From Balaenoptera acutorostrata (Eukaryota > Chordata > Mammalia > Artiodactyla > Balaenopteridae), in contig NC_080075.1 of assembly GCF_949987535.1 (NCBI RefSeq), positions 4,324,606 to 4,388,605 of the forward strand: a stretch of DNA of 64,000 nucleotides, written 5' to 3'. Below are positions 23,343 to 35,845 of the stretch, piece by piece. Under the pieces are notes generated by a model. It did no database searches. It was not told where the DNA came from and worked only from the letters and a program-made list of their open reading frames with translations. The position numbers and the translations under genes are program-made. The stretch's first letter is position 1. Each line of letters starts with the position of its first letter.

Positions 23343-26300
23343 AGTGTGTCTGTGGCCTCAGTGTGGAAGGGAAGACAGCTCTTAAATCAGAAACATGCTT
23401 ATAGCTTCCTATGTTAATGAAAATGGCTAAATGTTCAAGTGCTGAATTTATAGGATATGCTCTCTATCCATCTAAGGAATCATTAATAGATAACACTTGA
23501 TAAGAGTGTTCCATGGGCAGATTGGTTTTATATACTCTTGTTTGAACAGATAATTGTTGATAGACTTCTCAAGGTATTTAATATGCTAATGTGTACTATG
23601 AATCTCCAAACATGCAGCCTATTCTGCAAATTTATCTGACCAGACTGTAGAAAATATGACCTACAATGACATAGGTTAATTTTTATTGTTTTTTTGTCTT
23701 ACCTTGGAATGATGCTTTACAGAGCAATTCCACACACACCTTTATTATAATACTGAAAATGAGGATATGGTGTGGAGCTCAGTCTCCAAATCAAGTCTTT
23801 CTGATTCCGGGTCCACAGCACTTTCTATGCCATGCATTGTGAAGAATACCAATCACTTTTTAGCTCTTTAGTTCATCATTTTTACTTGTCTTTGTTCAAA
23901 TACTGCTTTCACAGGTTACATAAACATTTCAAGTACCAAATAAGCTATCAAGGTGATGTAGATGAAATATAGACATTAGTGTTATTCTTATCATTATTAT
24001 TAATGTCCTATTGGTAAACTTCTTGAGACACACATGCGGATACAGACACACATCCCCCGAATGGTTATGAAGAGACAAAATAACAAATACCAAATGCTCT
24101 TAGAATGGAAAGGCATGGGAATGTACACCTGCATTTTGACTGTACAAAGAAGGAGGTGCTCTGAGGAAAACAGATTTCTCTGCTTCATGGTCTTTTCCAC
24201 ATTTCTTCCCTCATCTTAAAAAAATATAAATGTTGATTCTCTCTGAATTAGTCTTAATATACTTACAATATACGTGAGCTCTGTGTATTTCAACAGAAAA
24301 TATAAATCCCACCTGAAATCACATTTGGTTATAATATGAAAGTGTATTTCCTACAAAACTAATAAACAAATAAATAAATCAGTTTGATCTCCTGGGCAGA
24401 TAATATGGAGAAGGAAGCGTGTTTTTTTATGAAACAAATTCATTTTCTGTGTGGAAGTTCTTGTGGAAGGAGTGCGTAGAGAATTTCTGTGTCCTGTGTA
24501 CAGCTCCAAGCTGCTTTCATGTAGCACGTTTCCCTGGCTGAGAGCTAAAAGAGGGTAGAGGGAATCTCAGTGGATCAATTAACAGAGGGACCTGTCCTTC
24601 AACAGCAGAAGATCTATTTCAGGATTTGCATATCACTGAAAAAAATTACAAAGCTGAGATAAATACAAGCCCGATAATAACTCACTGCAGACTTGGCTCC
24701 ATTCCTAGATTTCCTTGGCTGTTTGTCCTAATAAAGTGTCTCCATGGCACTTAGGGCAGGAAGGTTATTAGTAGCTGTCAATCAAAGGAGGGAGTAGGCA
24801 TCAGCAGGAGAAGGAAGAGAAGAGAAGTGACATTCATCCTCTCTTCTCACTGATATTGGGTAGAAAAGTCACTCAGAGCAAGTGGTTAAAAAGGGACAGG
24901 TCTCTCTTCATCCCCACAGAAAAAAGAAAAGCTGCCTTGGTTACCAACAATTTAATAATAAAACGAAATACATCAATCATCTTTTTTTTCTACCTTATTG
25001 ATGCCTGAACGTCCATTAATTCTGAGGAAATGAAGGACATATGAAAGAGATCTTCATGGGAGACTCTTGACTTAATATTGTTTTCTTATGTTTTCATGCA
25101 ATGCATACATATTGATGTTTAAAATTAAAGGAGAAAATTTTCTCCATTATCAGACATCTCTTTTTTTTCCTTTTTTTTAAGTGTTGAATTTTTTCTTATG
25201 GCATAAGTGAATGCCTAGAGAAAAAAATATATGGGTAAAACATGTTTTCTTAGTTCATTTAAATCAGATGACAGTGATTTTGACTATACCAAGTAGATAC
25301 TCAAAACCTACCTATATAGCAATTAATTGATACTTTAAAGGTCTTTAATTTACTGTCTATTTTCTTAATTAAAGTATATCTATTGCTTGAGCACATCATC
25401 TCTCTATATGCATATTTTCATAAGTAACAGAGTCTGTACAGTGCTAATTGATATCCTGGTCTCCAGACAATACTTTACTAAATGAAATGACAATTATAAC
25501 CAATTAAAATTCACTTTACATACTACTTCACCTATTTAGTATGTATTATGCATGAAGACGGAGAGCACATTGCCTCACTGCTTAGGATTTATGTGTGTCT
25601 TGGAAATTGATGGACAGCTCCAAGATCTTCCTTTTGGTGCATTTTTTCCCCTAAACCAGGGGTCACTTGGGGGCTTATATTTTGGTGTTTCTTAGGTTAA
25701 AGAGGTAACGTGAGCTGTTATTTGTTACAGATAGAAGCTTTCTTCATATTTGCCTAACGTACATCAAGAGCACTTCTCTGAAGAACGACTCTTGTGTGAT
25801 GAGAAGAGGTTTTTCTGGTTTTTTTTCATTTTGTTTTTGTTTCAGTTACACTGCTGTCTAATTACATATCGGATCCTCTAGCTTCCAGCCATAAGATAAT
25901 CTACACAGACGATATTCATATTTATACTTTGTGATAACGTATTAACCTGTTGCTCTTTACGTAACTAAACTTTAAATTTTTAAACTTGCATTGTTTTGCC
26001 AAGGCCCATCTGACACTGAACTAGTATCCAAAGGCACACGTGTGTAAGGAGGAGACCACTATTCATGTTTGCCTGTTTGTTGAAGAAAAGGGATCTCCAT
26101 TTCCTGTCATTTCTGTTTTTGCAATTTTCAAATCAGAAATCATCTGCAAAAATGCACTAAAAAAGTAGGAAACATAGGAATTCTGGGACAAAAATAATAA
26201 TATCTTAAAATTAAGAATGGTCTTCTAATTTTTGAACAAATATTTCATTTGGATAAGTGGCCAGTTCTTTTAGGAATTGCATGAACCAGTGCCTCTGCCC

Positions 26301-27375
26301 TCTTCAGGTATTTTCTGTCCTATTGTAAATGCATTCTGCTTCCTTATCCTTTCAACATCCTTTCAAAACACTTTTTAATTTAAAAATATTATGAAGTGAG
26401 GAGAAATGTAGAGCACTGCTCTCAGTGATGTCACCTTTTTCCTTCTCACATGAAAAATCATAATGTTTTCATGATCTTGATTTTTATTCACCTATTTGCA
26501 AGGCTCTCCCATCTGGACAACAAATTTCTGAGCAACAAGTGTGCAATAAATTTTTAAGAAACACTAGGCTTTTAGGGGTTGGAGTTGTCAACCGTTTACA
26601 TACGAATTATTTTGCAAAAGCGGGAACAATGGAAAAGTTGACACAGTTGCAGATCACTTGGAGAAACGTTTTCTTGATTTCAAAAGTTGAACTGCATCCC
26701 TGAGAATTATGTTTGTATTTATTTGTTTTTCATTTTTAATAGAAGGTCAGATTAATTATCCAAGGAAAAAAACACTTTGTAATTTGGCCTCAGTTTGTAA
26801 AACATTTGCTTTAAAAATATAGATCTGTATTAGCAAATATCTAAATTTAGTCAGCATCTTTCATCAGTCTTGAAGGATATTTTTAGTTGGATTTAAGATT
26901 AAAAAATCATTCTCATTTGCATCATTTTTACTCCAGAACGTTAGACTTCCACAATGATTAAACAGGCTGCCAACATCAGCAAGGATAGAAAAATAACTTC
27001 TAAATAGAGCTTTCCAATCAAATTTTTAGTTCAAGTAAAAATGATACCAAGTAATTATACATATACTTATAATTGAATAAAGTACATACGTTATAAATTA
27101 GACTTTATAATCATATTTCCATATTTCCATAGATTTTTTTTCTTCCCCTCTTCCTTATTTACTTCCTTTCCTTGTTCTTTTCTTCTGAAATAATCCATCC
27201 TACACTCTGAACCATGGAATTTAACAAATTATCTATTAAAAACGTGTCTTGATATAAATAAAATTCTTGAAAATCATTATGCATTAGTCATTTTCACAAA
27301 ACTTCCTGATGAAATAATGTGAATCTTACTATGTATTAGATCTTGTTTTATGAACTGCTATATTTGATTTGCAGT
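23343..27375. other. Repeat-poor unique DNA (about 4 kb)
   Basis: I recognised no transposon and no exon across this stretch, unusual for a window with so many repeats. It is AT-rich, with a small patch of higher complexity at 24470-24860 carrying an octamer-like 'atttgcat' (24624-24631) and 'ctgtcaatcaaagg' (24776-24789). Confidence 0.5.
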
Positions 27376-27392
27376 AAAAAAATACTCTTTTC

Positions 27393-27609
27393 GGGACTTC
27401 CCTGGCGGTCCAGTGGATAGGACTTCGCCTTCCAATGCAGGGAGTGCAGGTTCGATCCCTGGTCGGGGAGATAAGATCCCACATGCCTCACGGTCAGAAA
27501 ACCAAAACATAAAACAGAAGAAATAGTGTAATAAATTCATTAAAGACTTTAAAAATGGTCCACATCAAAAAATAAATAAATAAATAAATAAATAAAATAA
27601 AATAAAATA
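27393..27609 (+). mobile_element. CHR-type tRNA-derived SINE (short form) with TSD
   Basis: It starts 'gggacttccctggcggtcca', carries a B-box-like 'ggttcgatccc', and ends in an (AAAT)n tail. Flanking copies of 'aaaaatactcttttc' at 27378-27392 and 27610-27624 are the TSD. The tRNA-related head supplies Pol III promoter boxes; the element codes for no protein and depends on L1 machinery. Confidence 0.95.
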
Positions 27610-27624
27610 AAAAATACTCTTTTC

Positions 27625-28396
27625 CTAAAATGGTAAACTTCTGCATTTTTCCTTCAATTTTAAGCATTTGCATTTTTTACTTTTTGATATATGAAATATC
27701 ACAAAACATTCCTCAGGTGCAAAAATTATTATATAATTTTTTTGCAATTATGAAGATTGATTTTTCATTAGTGTTTTTTGGTTTTTTGGTTTTTTTCTAG
27801 AAAAGTTGATTTGCGCAGGAAGTGAAGTGCCAGTGCAGATAAATGTAACCAACACTAAGTTGGCCAATAGAATTCAACAACCGCTAAGGTCATTAATATA
27901 ATTTGTTTTGGCACTGTTACATTTCCTAGTGCTACTCTGAGTAGTTTGCTGGGTACATCAATTTGTTTTCAGCTATTGTGAAATTGGATATCCTGGCTTT
28001 CATCCAAAGCACCCTCTCCATTTGCATATCTTTGTTATCATTTCAGGTTCTCAGAACATACTGTGGACTATCACACCATCTGCACCAAAAGCCTCACATC
28101 CAAACACAAATTAAAAATGAAACTGTAAAATTTGCAAGGAAACAATACAGACCTTTTATCTCATTCTCCCTCTGTTCATTTTCAAAAGAGAAACTTGCTT
28201 GTAGCCAAGCATAGCAAAAAAGGCTTTTATTAATTGGACTGGCATCAAGCATGCATACATAAAATTGTTTATTTTTTCCCTATAAAGGGGTTGCCTGACA
28301 TAAAAGGGTCTTTGAAGATGACATTCAGATTTTGACATTTGCATGATATTGTATAAATATCAGAGGTAGGAGACTTTTCTGACAAACCAGATGGGT
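27625..28396. other. Unique AT-rich DNA
   Basis: No gene or repeat family recognised. It includes a short T/G-rich patch near 27770-27800. Confidence 0.5.
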
Positions 28397-28451
28397 CAAA
28401 AAAAAAAGAAAAGAAAAGAAAAAGAAAGAAGGAGAGAGAAAGAAAGAAAGG
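28397..28451. repeat. Purine-rich (AAAG/AAAAG)n microsatellite
   Basis: An A run followed by AAAAG, AAAG and GGAGAGAG units. A purine-only strand over about 50 bases. Confidence 0.92.
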
Positions 28452-29885
28452 CACTACCATAGGAAGATATTAGTCCTTTACTTAAAGGATATTAACTTCT
28501 CCTCTAAACTGGGGATTATTAGGCAAGAAAAGCAAACATATTTGTTACAAACTAGAGCTTTTATTTTTTTTAAGAGAATTCTGATCCTGGGCAAATATGA
28601 AGTTTATTTTTGAGATATATTCTATGTTTCAATTAAGAGCATATAATGTAATTGAATCTTGCCCTTCTAACTGCTGTAGTAATTAAGTTTTATTGTTCAC
28701 CTTATTACTGCTGGATGGTCTTAATTTTGATTGCAGGTTGGATGTTGGAATGTTTTTGAAGGATGGAAGGGCATTCTGGGCCCTCATATTTATCAACATC
28801 TGGATATTGCAGGCATCGCTTTTTTATTTTCCTTTGTGATTTCTGAATGCAAATGGAGGCTGGTTATAGTTTCTCACAATAATCAGTGTTCCTTCCAACC
28901 CCCATCAGTAGAGCTGTACATTAAAAAAAAAAAAAAAAAAAAAAAGGAAGAAGAAAAACCACCTAGATGGCACTTAGGGGCAAAGGCAGGAGAGGGGAGC
29001 AGACAGATGACAAGGGTTTTTGCTGATGGTGTACTTCCGTATGGATTTCAAATGCCAGCAAAGGGAAGCTGCTCCATCTGAGTGTATAATAGAAGAGCAC
29101 AAATTTGATTAGACTCTTTGACCCTTCTATCAATGAAGAATCAGACACAGTCAGCAAGTTGTGCACAAAAGTCACTTTATGCATTCGGCCTTCAGCAGAG
29201 ACCATTCATTCTTCAGGCCCCTACAGCCTGCACCTTGGTTTTCTGAGGGCTTCACTCACACAGTCATCTCCGTGTTGATCATGGACCTCCTGGAGACAGG
29301 TCTACATTTTGTTCTCTGTAAGTCTTTCCTTGAATAAGAACGCTCTTCACCTACTGTCCAGAAGAGGCCAAAGTTGAAAGAAAAATGCCTATTTTCTGGA
29401 AATAATGGTTGGTGAATTTGTCCGAGTTTCACCCAGATGTGAGCTTGATTTGAAGGTCACTGCAGGCTGTAGATGAGAACAACATTTAGGAGATTCTTGC
29501 ACGTATGACCAGCTCATCAACTCTGGCTCTTGAAGTCATCAGTTGCATCATCACCAAGTTCCACCTCTTACCTAAATATCTTCCTTCTGCATGTGTGATA
29601 TAAAACTATGCTTCCCATCAACTCCCTCCTTGCTCAGAAGGCTACAGCTCCTTCTTTGCTGTTGATGAGATGATCTAAGTTTCACTTCCACGGTATCTTC
29701 AAGAGCACGCTTCCTTCTTTCCTTTCAGATTCCCATAGTTCTCAATGTCTCCTGCACCCTCATCTCTTTCCCAAATTCTCCTCTTTATACTTTTGCTGTT
29801 TTCTATATAATTAGTATGCATTGAGTCGTAGTGAGTGAAATCACATGGGTGGTAGAGTCAGGCGATACTAGCACTAGTTAGGATA
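28452..29885. other. Unique DNA with a long A-run
   Basis: A run of more than 20 As lies at about 28922-28945. The sequence upstream resembles no known retrocopy that I recognise, and no TSD was found. A 116-codon frame crosses the A-run and is a by-product of it. Confidence 0.5.
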
Positions 29886-30358
29886 AGTCCCTCCTTGGAC
29901 CACCTGGTTGTTTCCCTGAAGTGGGTGGGTGTGGAGACCCTGTCAACTTCAGGGCATCACCTGTATGGGTGGACTGAGCTGAAGATCTTCCACTGGTGTT
30001 TGAGAGAGAGGAGAAAAGTATTGCCCCAAAAGTTTTATGTCCTCGGGCTACCCTCTCCCCGTTCTTCCGCTAGGGGAATAGGTTTTTCCTGGACCATTTT
30101 TTGTCAGTGCCTATTGGCGGTTCTGGCTGGCGGCTCCTATGGTTCCAAGTCCAGGATACGTGGGAGCAATAAAGACACCCAGGGAACTTCTTGCATGTTG
30201 TTCCTCAAGTCTGAATGGCCATACATGGTCCATCTTCTTCTTTCCACCTTGTAGAGTCTACCTTTGCTGGTCTGCTGTGCTATGCCCAGCGTTGTAGAGT
30301 TATAACAAGGAGGACAGAGGGGAAATGGGGCTACTCCATCTTGGGGTAACTAGCTATC
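29886..30358 (+). mobile_element. Possible unidentified retroviral-type LTR
   Basis: This segment is more GC-rich than its surroundings. It has an 'aataaa' at 30167-30172 in an otherwise LTR-like context, and ends with 'ggggctactccatcttgggg', which resembles the end of some ERV1-class LTRs. No terminal TG...CA pair or TSD was confirmed and I cannot name a family. A 119-codon frame (29895-30254) matches no protein I recognise. Confidence 0.3.
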
Positions 30359-31698
30359 CATTTTTTCACCCTTGGTGATTTCTCCCACTATGTTTGGATT
30401 ATTGTCTTAGTTGTATTGCTGTGAATAAACATGCTCTGATGGCCAAAAATGTGCTGGGTCCCAGTCATTCTTTCAAATCATCCACAGTTCTGTACTGTGT
30501 GCCTGATGAAAGCCTAAAACCTTCTTTATCTGTTCTCATTCTTTCTTCCTCTCCTTTTTTCCTCTTTTTCCTTCCTCATCTAGGCTTTAGTGCTACTTGA
30601 CTCCAGTACCATTTTCACTGTTGATGATGATCAAGCTATATTTTCATCTAAAGTCTCAACTTTTTACTTAAACAATACCTATTAATGTTGCAGATGAAGC
30701 TCAGTGACATCATGGCCACATGATACCCCAAGTTACAGAAGCAATGGAAGTGTTCTTTTTATTAATATTGTGAATATCCAACTTCCTAGACAACTAGGGG
30801 AAGGAAACCAAATTTAATGACATTTTACTATGTTCCAAGGACTGTATTTGTTGTTGTTGTTTCTCCTTCTTCCAACTTAGAAGTCTCCTTTGATTAATAA
30901 GAAATTTTGACCTCTGCCATTGACTGCTATGGAAAACAGAAGTTCGGTTTTGTCTCCTACCTGTACTTACTGAGAATAGCCAATATCACTAAGACCGTTT
31001 AAGCTTTACAATGTAGATACTTTGGACTCTAAGATCTATGTGCTTCAGGAAATACCAGAGAAGACTCTATGTGGCTGAGTCTATAGTATTTCAAAACAAC
31101 TATTTGAAAGTGGAAAAGTGCATTCTAATAGTTGATTTTATTTGGTTTGCAAAACACTAAAATGAAGGCATGAGCCTTTTTTTTATTCAGCAAATACATT
31201 TGTGGTTTTAGTATAGTATAAAGATAGATATTGGCCATTTGTCTCTATTATTTTTAATATACAGATATCCACAAATGATTTCATTTTTGTGTAACCAATT
31301 TAGAAAAAAAACCACAAGGTATTCAAATAAGCACAACATCAAACAGGCAATGCTACAATCTGGCAAACTTCACAGTCAAATGCATTTTCAGCATCTGTGG
31401 CATCTATGTCCTGTTCCTTTCGTTCTGTCCATTCTTCCCTCCTGCCTTGAAGGTTTCCCCCTACCTTCCTAGAGTTCCATTTTCACCTAGATCTCCTTCC
31501 TCTCTTCCATTTAAATATGTTTTCTTGAAAGAAGCTGATGTTACCTCATACAAAAGTAAACCAAATTATAACAGAGAAAACAGATATTTTCCTAACAACA
31601 AAGGAGAACCCCTGAAAGTAGAGAGTTGACTTTCTTTGGGCTTAGAATATTGACAGGCAGTGTCACATACATTTTGAGATCATCATCTCCTGATCTAG
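30359..31698. other. Unique DNA, no feature recognised
   Basis: AT-rich, no repeat hallmark and no recognisable coding sequence. Confidence 0.5.
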
Positions 31699-31699
31699 C

Positions 31700-31915
31700 A
31701 GGCTGTGTTCAAAGCCTTGGATCAGAGCCTGGTCCTACTTCTTAGGAGCTGTGTGGCCACAGGCATGTAAATAACCCTCTGTGCCTCAGTGCACTCACCT
31801 GTAAAATGGGATCCATGCTAGTACTTGCCTCAGAAGACAGTAAGGAATAAATGAGTTAATATACATGAAGTATTGAAACAAGAGTCTGGTACATAGGAGA
31901 GCTATAAAATGTTTA
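31700..31915 (+). mobile_element. MIR SINE
   Basis: 'taggagctgtgtggccacag', 'ccctctgtgcctcagtgcac', 'tcacctgtaaaatgggatcc' and 'aataaatgagttaatataca' follow the MIR consensus in order over nearly its full core. Confidence 0.88.
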
Positions 31916-31961
31916 GCCATGGAAATTTTCTACGTACCTACACATGGGTAGAATAGCATTT

Positions 31962-32167
31962 CTTTTTCTTAACATTTTTATTGGAGTATAATTGCTTTAC
32001 AATGGTGTGTTAGTTTCTGCTTTATAACAAAGTGAATCAGTTATACATATACATATATCCCCATATCTCTTCCCTCTTGCGTCTCCCTCCCTCCCACCCT
32101 CCCTATCCCACCCTTTTAGCTGGTCACAAAGCACTGAGCTGATCTCCCTGTGCTATGCGACTGCTTT
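31962..32167 (-). mobile_element. L1 3' end, antisense
   Basis: A T-rich start, 'attggagtataattgcttta' and 'atatacatatatccccatat' mark the reversed ungulate L1 3' UTR, ending inside 'gatctccctgtgctatgcg'. It is closely similar to 20350-20545. No clear TSD was found. Confidence 0.92.
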
Positions 32168-33238
32168 TGAATGAGGATACTTTTAAGAAGCTCTGAAATA
32201 GCTTGAGTTCCAGTGTGTGAAGGAGATCAGATAAATTCTGATGCACAGATAGAGGTATAGAAACAGAGAGAGATATATACATACAGACAAAGAAATTTTA
32301 TAGGTAAAGATACAGTTGTAGATATGTAAAGAACTTATTCATGATTACAAACCCAAAATCATAAGTCTAATTATTATTTTTTTAAATAACTGGAAGTCAT
32401 TGCTTTTTCTTTCTCTTTTTTTCTTTTTCTTTTTTTTAACTGGAAAAATGGGAATCATTTGCCATTAACTTAGGCAAAAGCACTAATAAACACACTGACA
32501 AATGGATCTTTAATTCCTGTAGTTAATGACATTAACATCTGGGATTGTGTCTCAAATGTAAGAAGCATTTTGGCTGGTTTCCTCTCAGGCCCATCCCCCC
32601 ACCCCCTTCCTCTCCTTTGCTCTGTGTCACTGCAGGGGGACAATCCTGAGGCCAGGTTTCCCAGGCTCTTGTGTCTCCTAACTTCCAGAAAAGGTTTCTC
32701 TGATGGGAGATGCTAGCAGAAGATTGGTGGAGGGAAAAGGGGGAATCAGGGTAATTCTCTGCCTTCTCTCTGCTTCAGAAGCCCTAAGGCAGCAATGGGT
32801 CTGTGGCTCTGTCTCCTACCAAACATGCCCCCTGTGGTCCCAGCTTGCTCTGGGTGACCCTAGCATCTTGGCTGGGTTCACCACCTCCTTCCATTTCACG
32901 AAAACCCATGGGTCCATGGGTTGCAGCAGTTCCCAGTTTTTGCTATTTCCTGTAGAGACTGCAAACCATGTTGTATGTGTTTCTTGGCAACTCTGCCAGC
33001 TGTGTAATCAATTCTCTCAATTCTATTCCCTTTTCCTAAAGGGGTTTCCATTATCCTGGCTAGTGCTTGACTCAGTTATTACTCCTATACTATAAAGCAT
33101 CACAAACCAAAAGAAGACAAAACGAAAATGATGGATTTCATCTAAATAAAGCCAGGCTACCCAAATGAAAAGAGAACCTGTATATTAGCTGTGTTTTTTA
33201 AACTACAGTATTCGGAATCACCGAGTTTTCACGCAGGG
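32168..33238. other. Unique DNA
   Basis: T-rich tract at 32400-32440. A 130-codon frame at 32703-33095 has no recognisable domain. No repeat family identified. Confidence 0.45.
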
Positions 33239-33239
33239 A

Positions 33240-33550
33240 CCCACTTATTGATTCAGCGGGCATATTCTGAACTTCCACCAGGAGCCAAGCGCCGTTGCAG
33301 GCTCTAGGGAGACAGGAGTGTCAACAGCAGGGTCCCCGTGTTCATGTCCCACACATGCAGGTAGGGCACGTCAGATACTGAATAATTAATATTCTCTATA
33401 TAAGATGGTGATGAGAGCCAAAGAGAAAACTCAAGCAAGGTGAAGGGACAGAGAGTAAAAAAGATGTGCTATAGATTGGTTGGGGAAGCTTCACTGGTGG
33501 GTGGTTTGAGACAGAGACCAGACTTCCCTGAAGAGGAGAGTTCTGTGGAT
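33240..33550 (-). mobile_element. L2-type ancient LINE, antisense
   Basis: 'tattgattcagcgggcatat', 'gagccaagcgccgttgcagg', 'ctctagggagacaggagtg' and later 'gaagcttcactggtgggtgg' are consistent with the same L2-type element as 4733-5225. Confidence 0.55.
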
Positions 33551-33876
33551 ATTCCAGTTCTGTTGCCAGGAGAATCAGCCAGGCAACAGAGCAGAAAGCA
33601 TTAATTCACCGCTTAAAAGCAAAGAAACAAGTAAACAAAAAGATTCCTGTTGGCAAAGAAAGAAAACTCTATGCTGCATGAAAAAGCAGGGATTGTGGAT
33701 TTTTACATCAGATAAGTTAAGTGCAGACCAAACCCATTAAGCAAGGCTTAAAAGGACATTTCATAACACTACAGGTCATAACAATAAAGAGACAACCAAT
33801 CTTACTATCTATGTGCCTGATAACACCACAAAATGAGCTATTCTCATAAAGCAGAAACTACAGGGGATGCATGGAT

Positions 33877-33879
<3 letters not shown>

Positions 33880-33909
<30 letters not shown>
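33880..33909. repeat. Poly(A) run
   Basis: About 30 consecutive As inside the L1M segment. No gene or retrocopy body precedes it. Confidence 0.97.
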
Positions 33910-33910
<1 letters not shown>

Positions 33911-33974
33911 ACCTTAATCAAAGGGGAGACTGAATTAACTGAACTAAAAACTAAGAAGGATTTAAAACAGCTTT

Positions 33975-34262
33975 GTCCAATAGAAATATAATAGAAACTG
34001 CATATAGGAACCACACATGTAATTTAAATATTCTGAAAGTAAAAATTAAAAAGTGAAAAAAAGACAGGTGAAATTTAATAGATTTTATTTAACACAATAT
34101 ATCTAAAATATTTTAATGTCATCATGTAATCAATTTAAACAATCATTAGTGAGTATTTCTGTTTATTTGTTCTACGTCTTTAAAATCTGGTTTATATTTT
34201 ATACTTTAATCACATCTCATTGTGGACAAATCACATTTCAAGTGTTAAATAACCATACAGAC
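33975..34262 (+). mobile_element. Non-autonomous DNA transposon fossil nested in L1M
   Basis: 'gctttgtccaatagaaatat', 'gattttatttaacacaatat', 'cacatctcattgtggacaaa' and 'tcacatttcaagtgttaaat' follow a common mammalian MER-type DNA transposon in order. I am not certain of the family name. The right terminal inverted repeat is missing. It splits the surrounding L1M, so it inserted later. Confidence 0.65.
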
Positions 34263-35845
34263 TAAACTTTATAATCAGTAAAATAAATTATATATATGCA
34301 TGTATATGAGAAAAACACGGAACCCTGATAATAGGGAACATACCTTTATTTTAAGTGTGCACAGATCATTCATAAAATTAAAATAATAGACCATAAAAAA
34401 ATGAAAATAAAGTTTTGAAAAAAATTATATAAAGAACATACACTGATTGCAATGCCATAAGACTAGAAATCAGTAATAATAGACACCCCCCCCCCTCCAA
34501 CACACACAGGTCTATCTACCTGGAAACTAAAAAGAAAATAAAAATAAAACCACAATAAGCTCAGTATTAAAGAACTCTTGGAGCAAAGAGGAAGTGCAAA
34601 TAAAAACTGAGGATCAACAATGATAATGAAAACATTTTACATCAGATCCTGTGGACCACAGGTAACAAGAGTACTCAGAGGACAGTCTGCAGTTTTGAAT
34701 CTTCAGAACAATGAAAATGATAATACATAGAATAAGCTTCTAACTCAAAATTCCAGGAAAAGAACAAAATAAACCAAAGGAAAGCAGAAGGACATAAAAC
34801 AAAGAAGTAATTACAGAGAAATTATTGAAAACACAGGAAAACTGAATGAATGAAACCAAATGCTGGTTATTTGAAAGATCAATGAACCAACCAAATAGCT
34901 AGCTACTTTATTCCACACAGGAGATAAAACACAAATATACACATTTTTTTTTAACAAAAATATCAAGGAGGAAATAAAATATAAAACAAATGAAATTTCA
35001 AAAAAAAAACAGAAGCTATTTTATATAAATCTATTCAAATGAATTTGAAAACATAGATGAAAGAGATAACTTTCTAGGAAAATAGTTTAGCAAAACAACC
35101 CTAGTCGAAATAGGAAATCTAATCTGAAAGATATCCATAGAAGGGGAAAAAATGGAAAATCAAGAAATTTACGATCAGCCCAGATAATTTTATATGGAAC
35201 CAAACCTGTAAAGACCAGCAAGATTTAATATTGCTTAATGTATTTCACAAGGTAGAGGGGAAAAAAGTTCATTTTTTAAAATGAACTGACCATAACAAAG
35301 ACTAAGGATGGTGCACAATCTAATAAAGATTGCATAACAAAGAACACTGCAAAATAATCTCACTTATGAATAGTAATAAAACATTTTCCAAGCCCCTTCC
35401 CCAAAAGGCAAAATCAAAAGACAAGAATAAATAAGTATAAATAGGAAAGGGTTAATATTCCTAATGTATTAAAAAAGCTGCCAAAATTGATAAGAAAAAG
35501 ACTGACAAATAATAATATTTTCCCAAAGTAATATTTGGGAAAATAATAACATATGAGATGATTCAGAGAAAAATCAGTACAAATGACCCTTGAATTGTGA
35601 ATGCACAATCATCTATAATAAAAGAAATATAACTATACTGACACAGCAAAGTTTGATAACCTAGTTGGCTAGCAAGACTGCGGCAAATGCTTGTTACCCC
35701 TACATTATGAGTGAACATGCAGGATGGTCCAGCCTCCGTAGAGGAGAAGTTGGTAAGATCTAACATTAAATATACACTGAGTCTTTGATTCCACAATCCT
35801 GCTTCCAGTATTCAATCCAAAACACCTCTCAAAAATAAAATGGGG

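Larger units (their letters stand above)
33720..35835 (+). mobile_element. Ancient L1M ORF2 region, sense, interrupted
   Basis: Sense L1 ORF2 patterns run through this stretch: 'actatctatgtgcctgataa', 'gactagaaatcagtaataat', 'aaaccaaatgctggttattt', 'gaaagatcaatgaaccaacc' and a late 'cacaatcctgcttccagtat'. A DNA transposon (33975-34262) and an A-run of about 30 bases (33880-33909) interrupt it. It is strongly diverged and full of stops. Confidence 0.75.

Noticed and set aside
27393..27490. tRNA gene
   Set aside because: The A and B boxes belong to the tRNA-derived head of a CHR SINE; there is no folded tRNA and a SINE tail and TSD follow. The same holds for the SINEs at 46539, 49714, 57971 and 58540.
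28922..28945. Poly(A) tail of a processed gene copy
   Set aside because: The upstream sequence resembles no gene I know and no target-site duplication was found.
29895..30254. 119-codon open frame as a gene
   Set aside because: No known motif, no splice-site context, and it lies in an LTR-like block.
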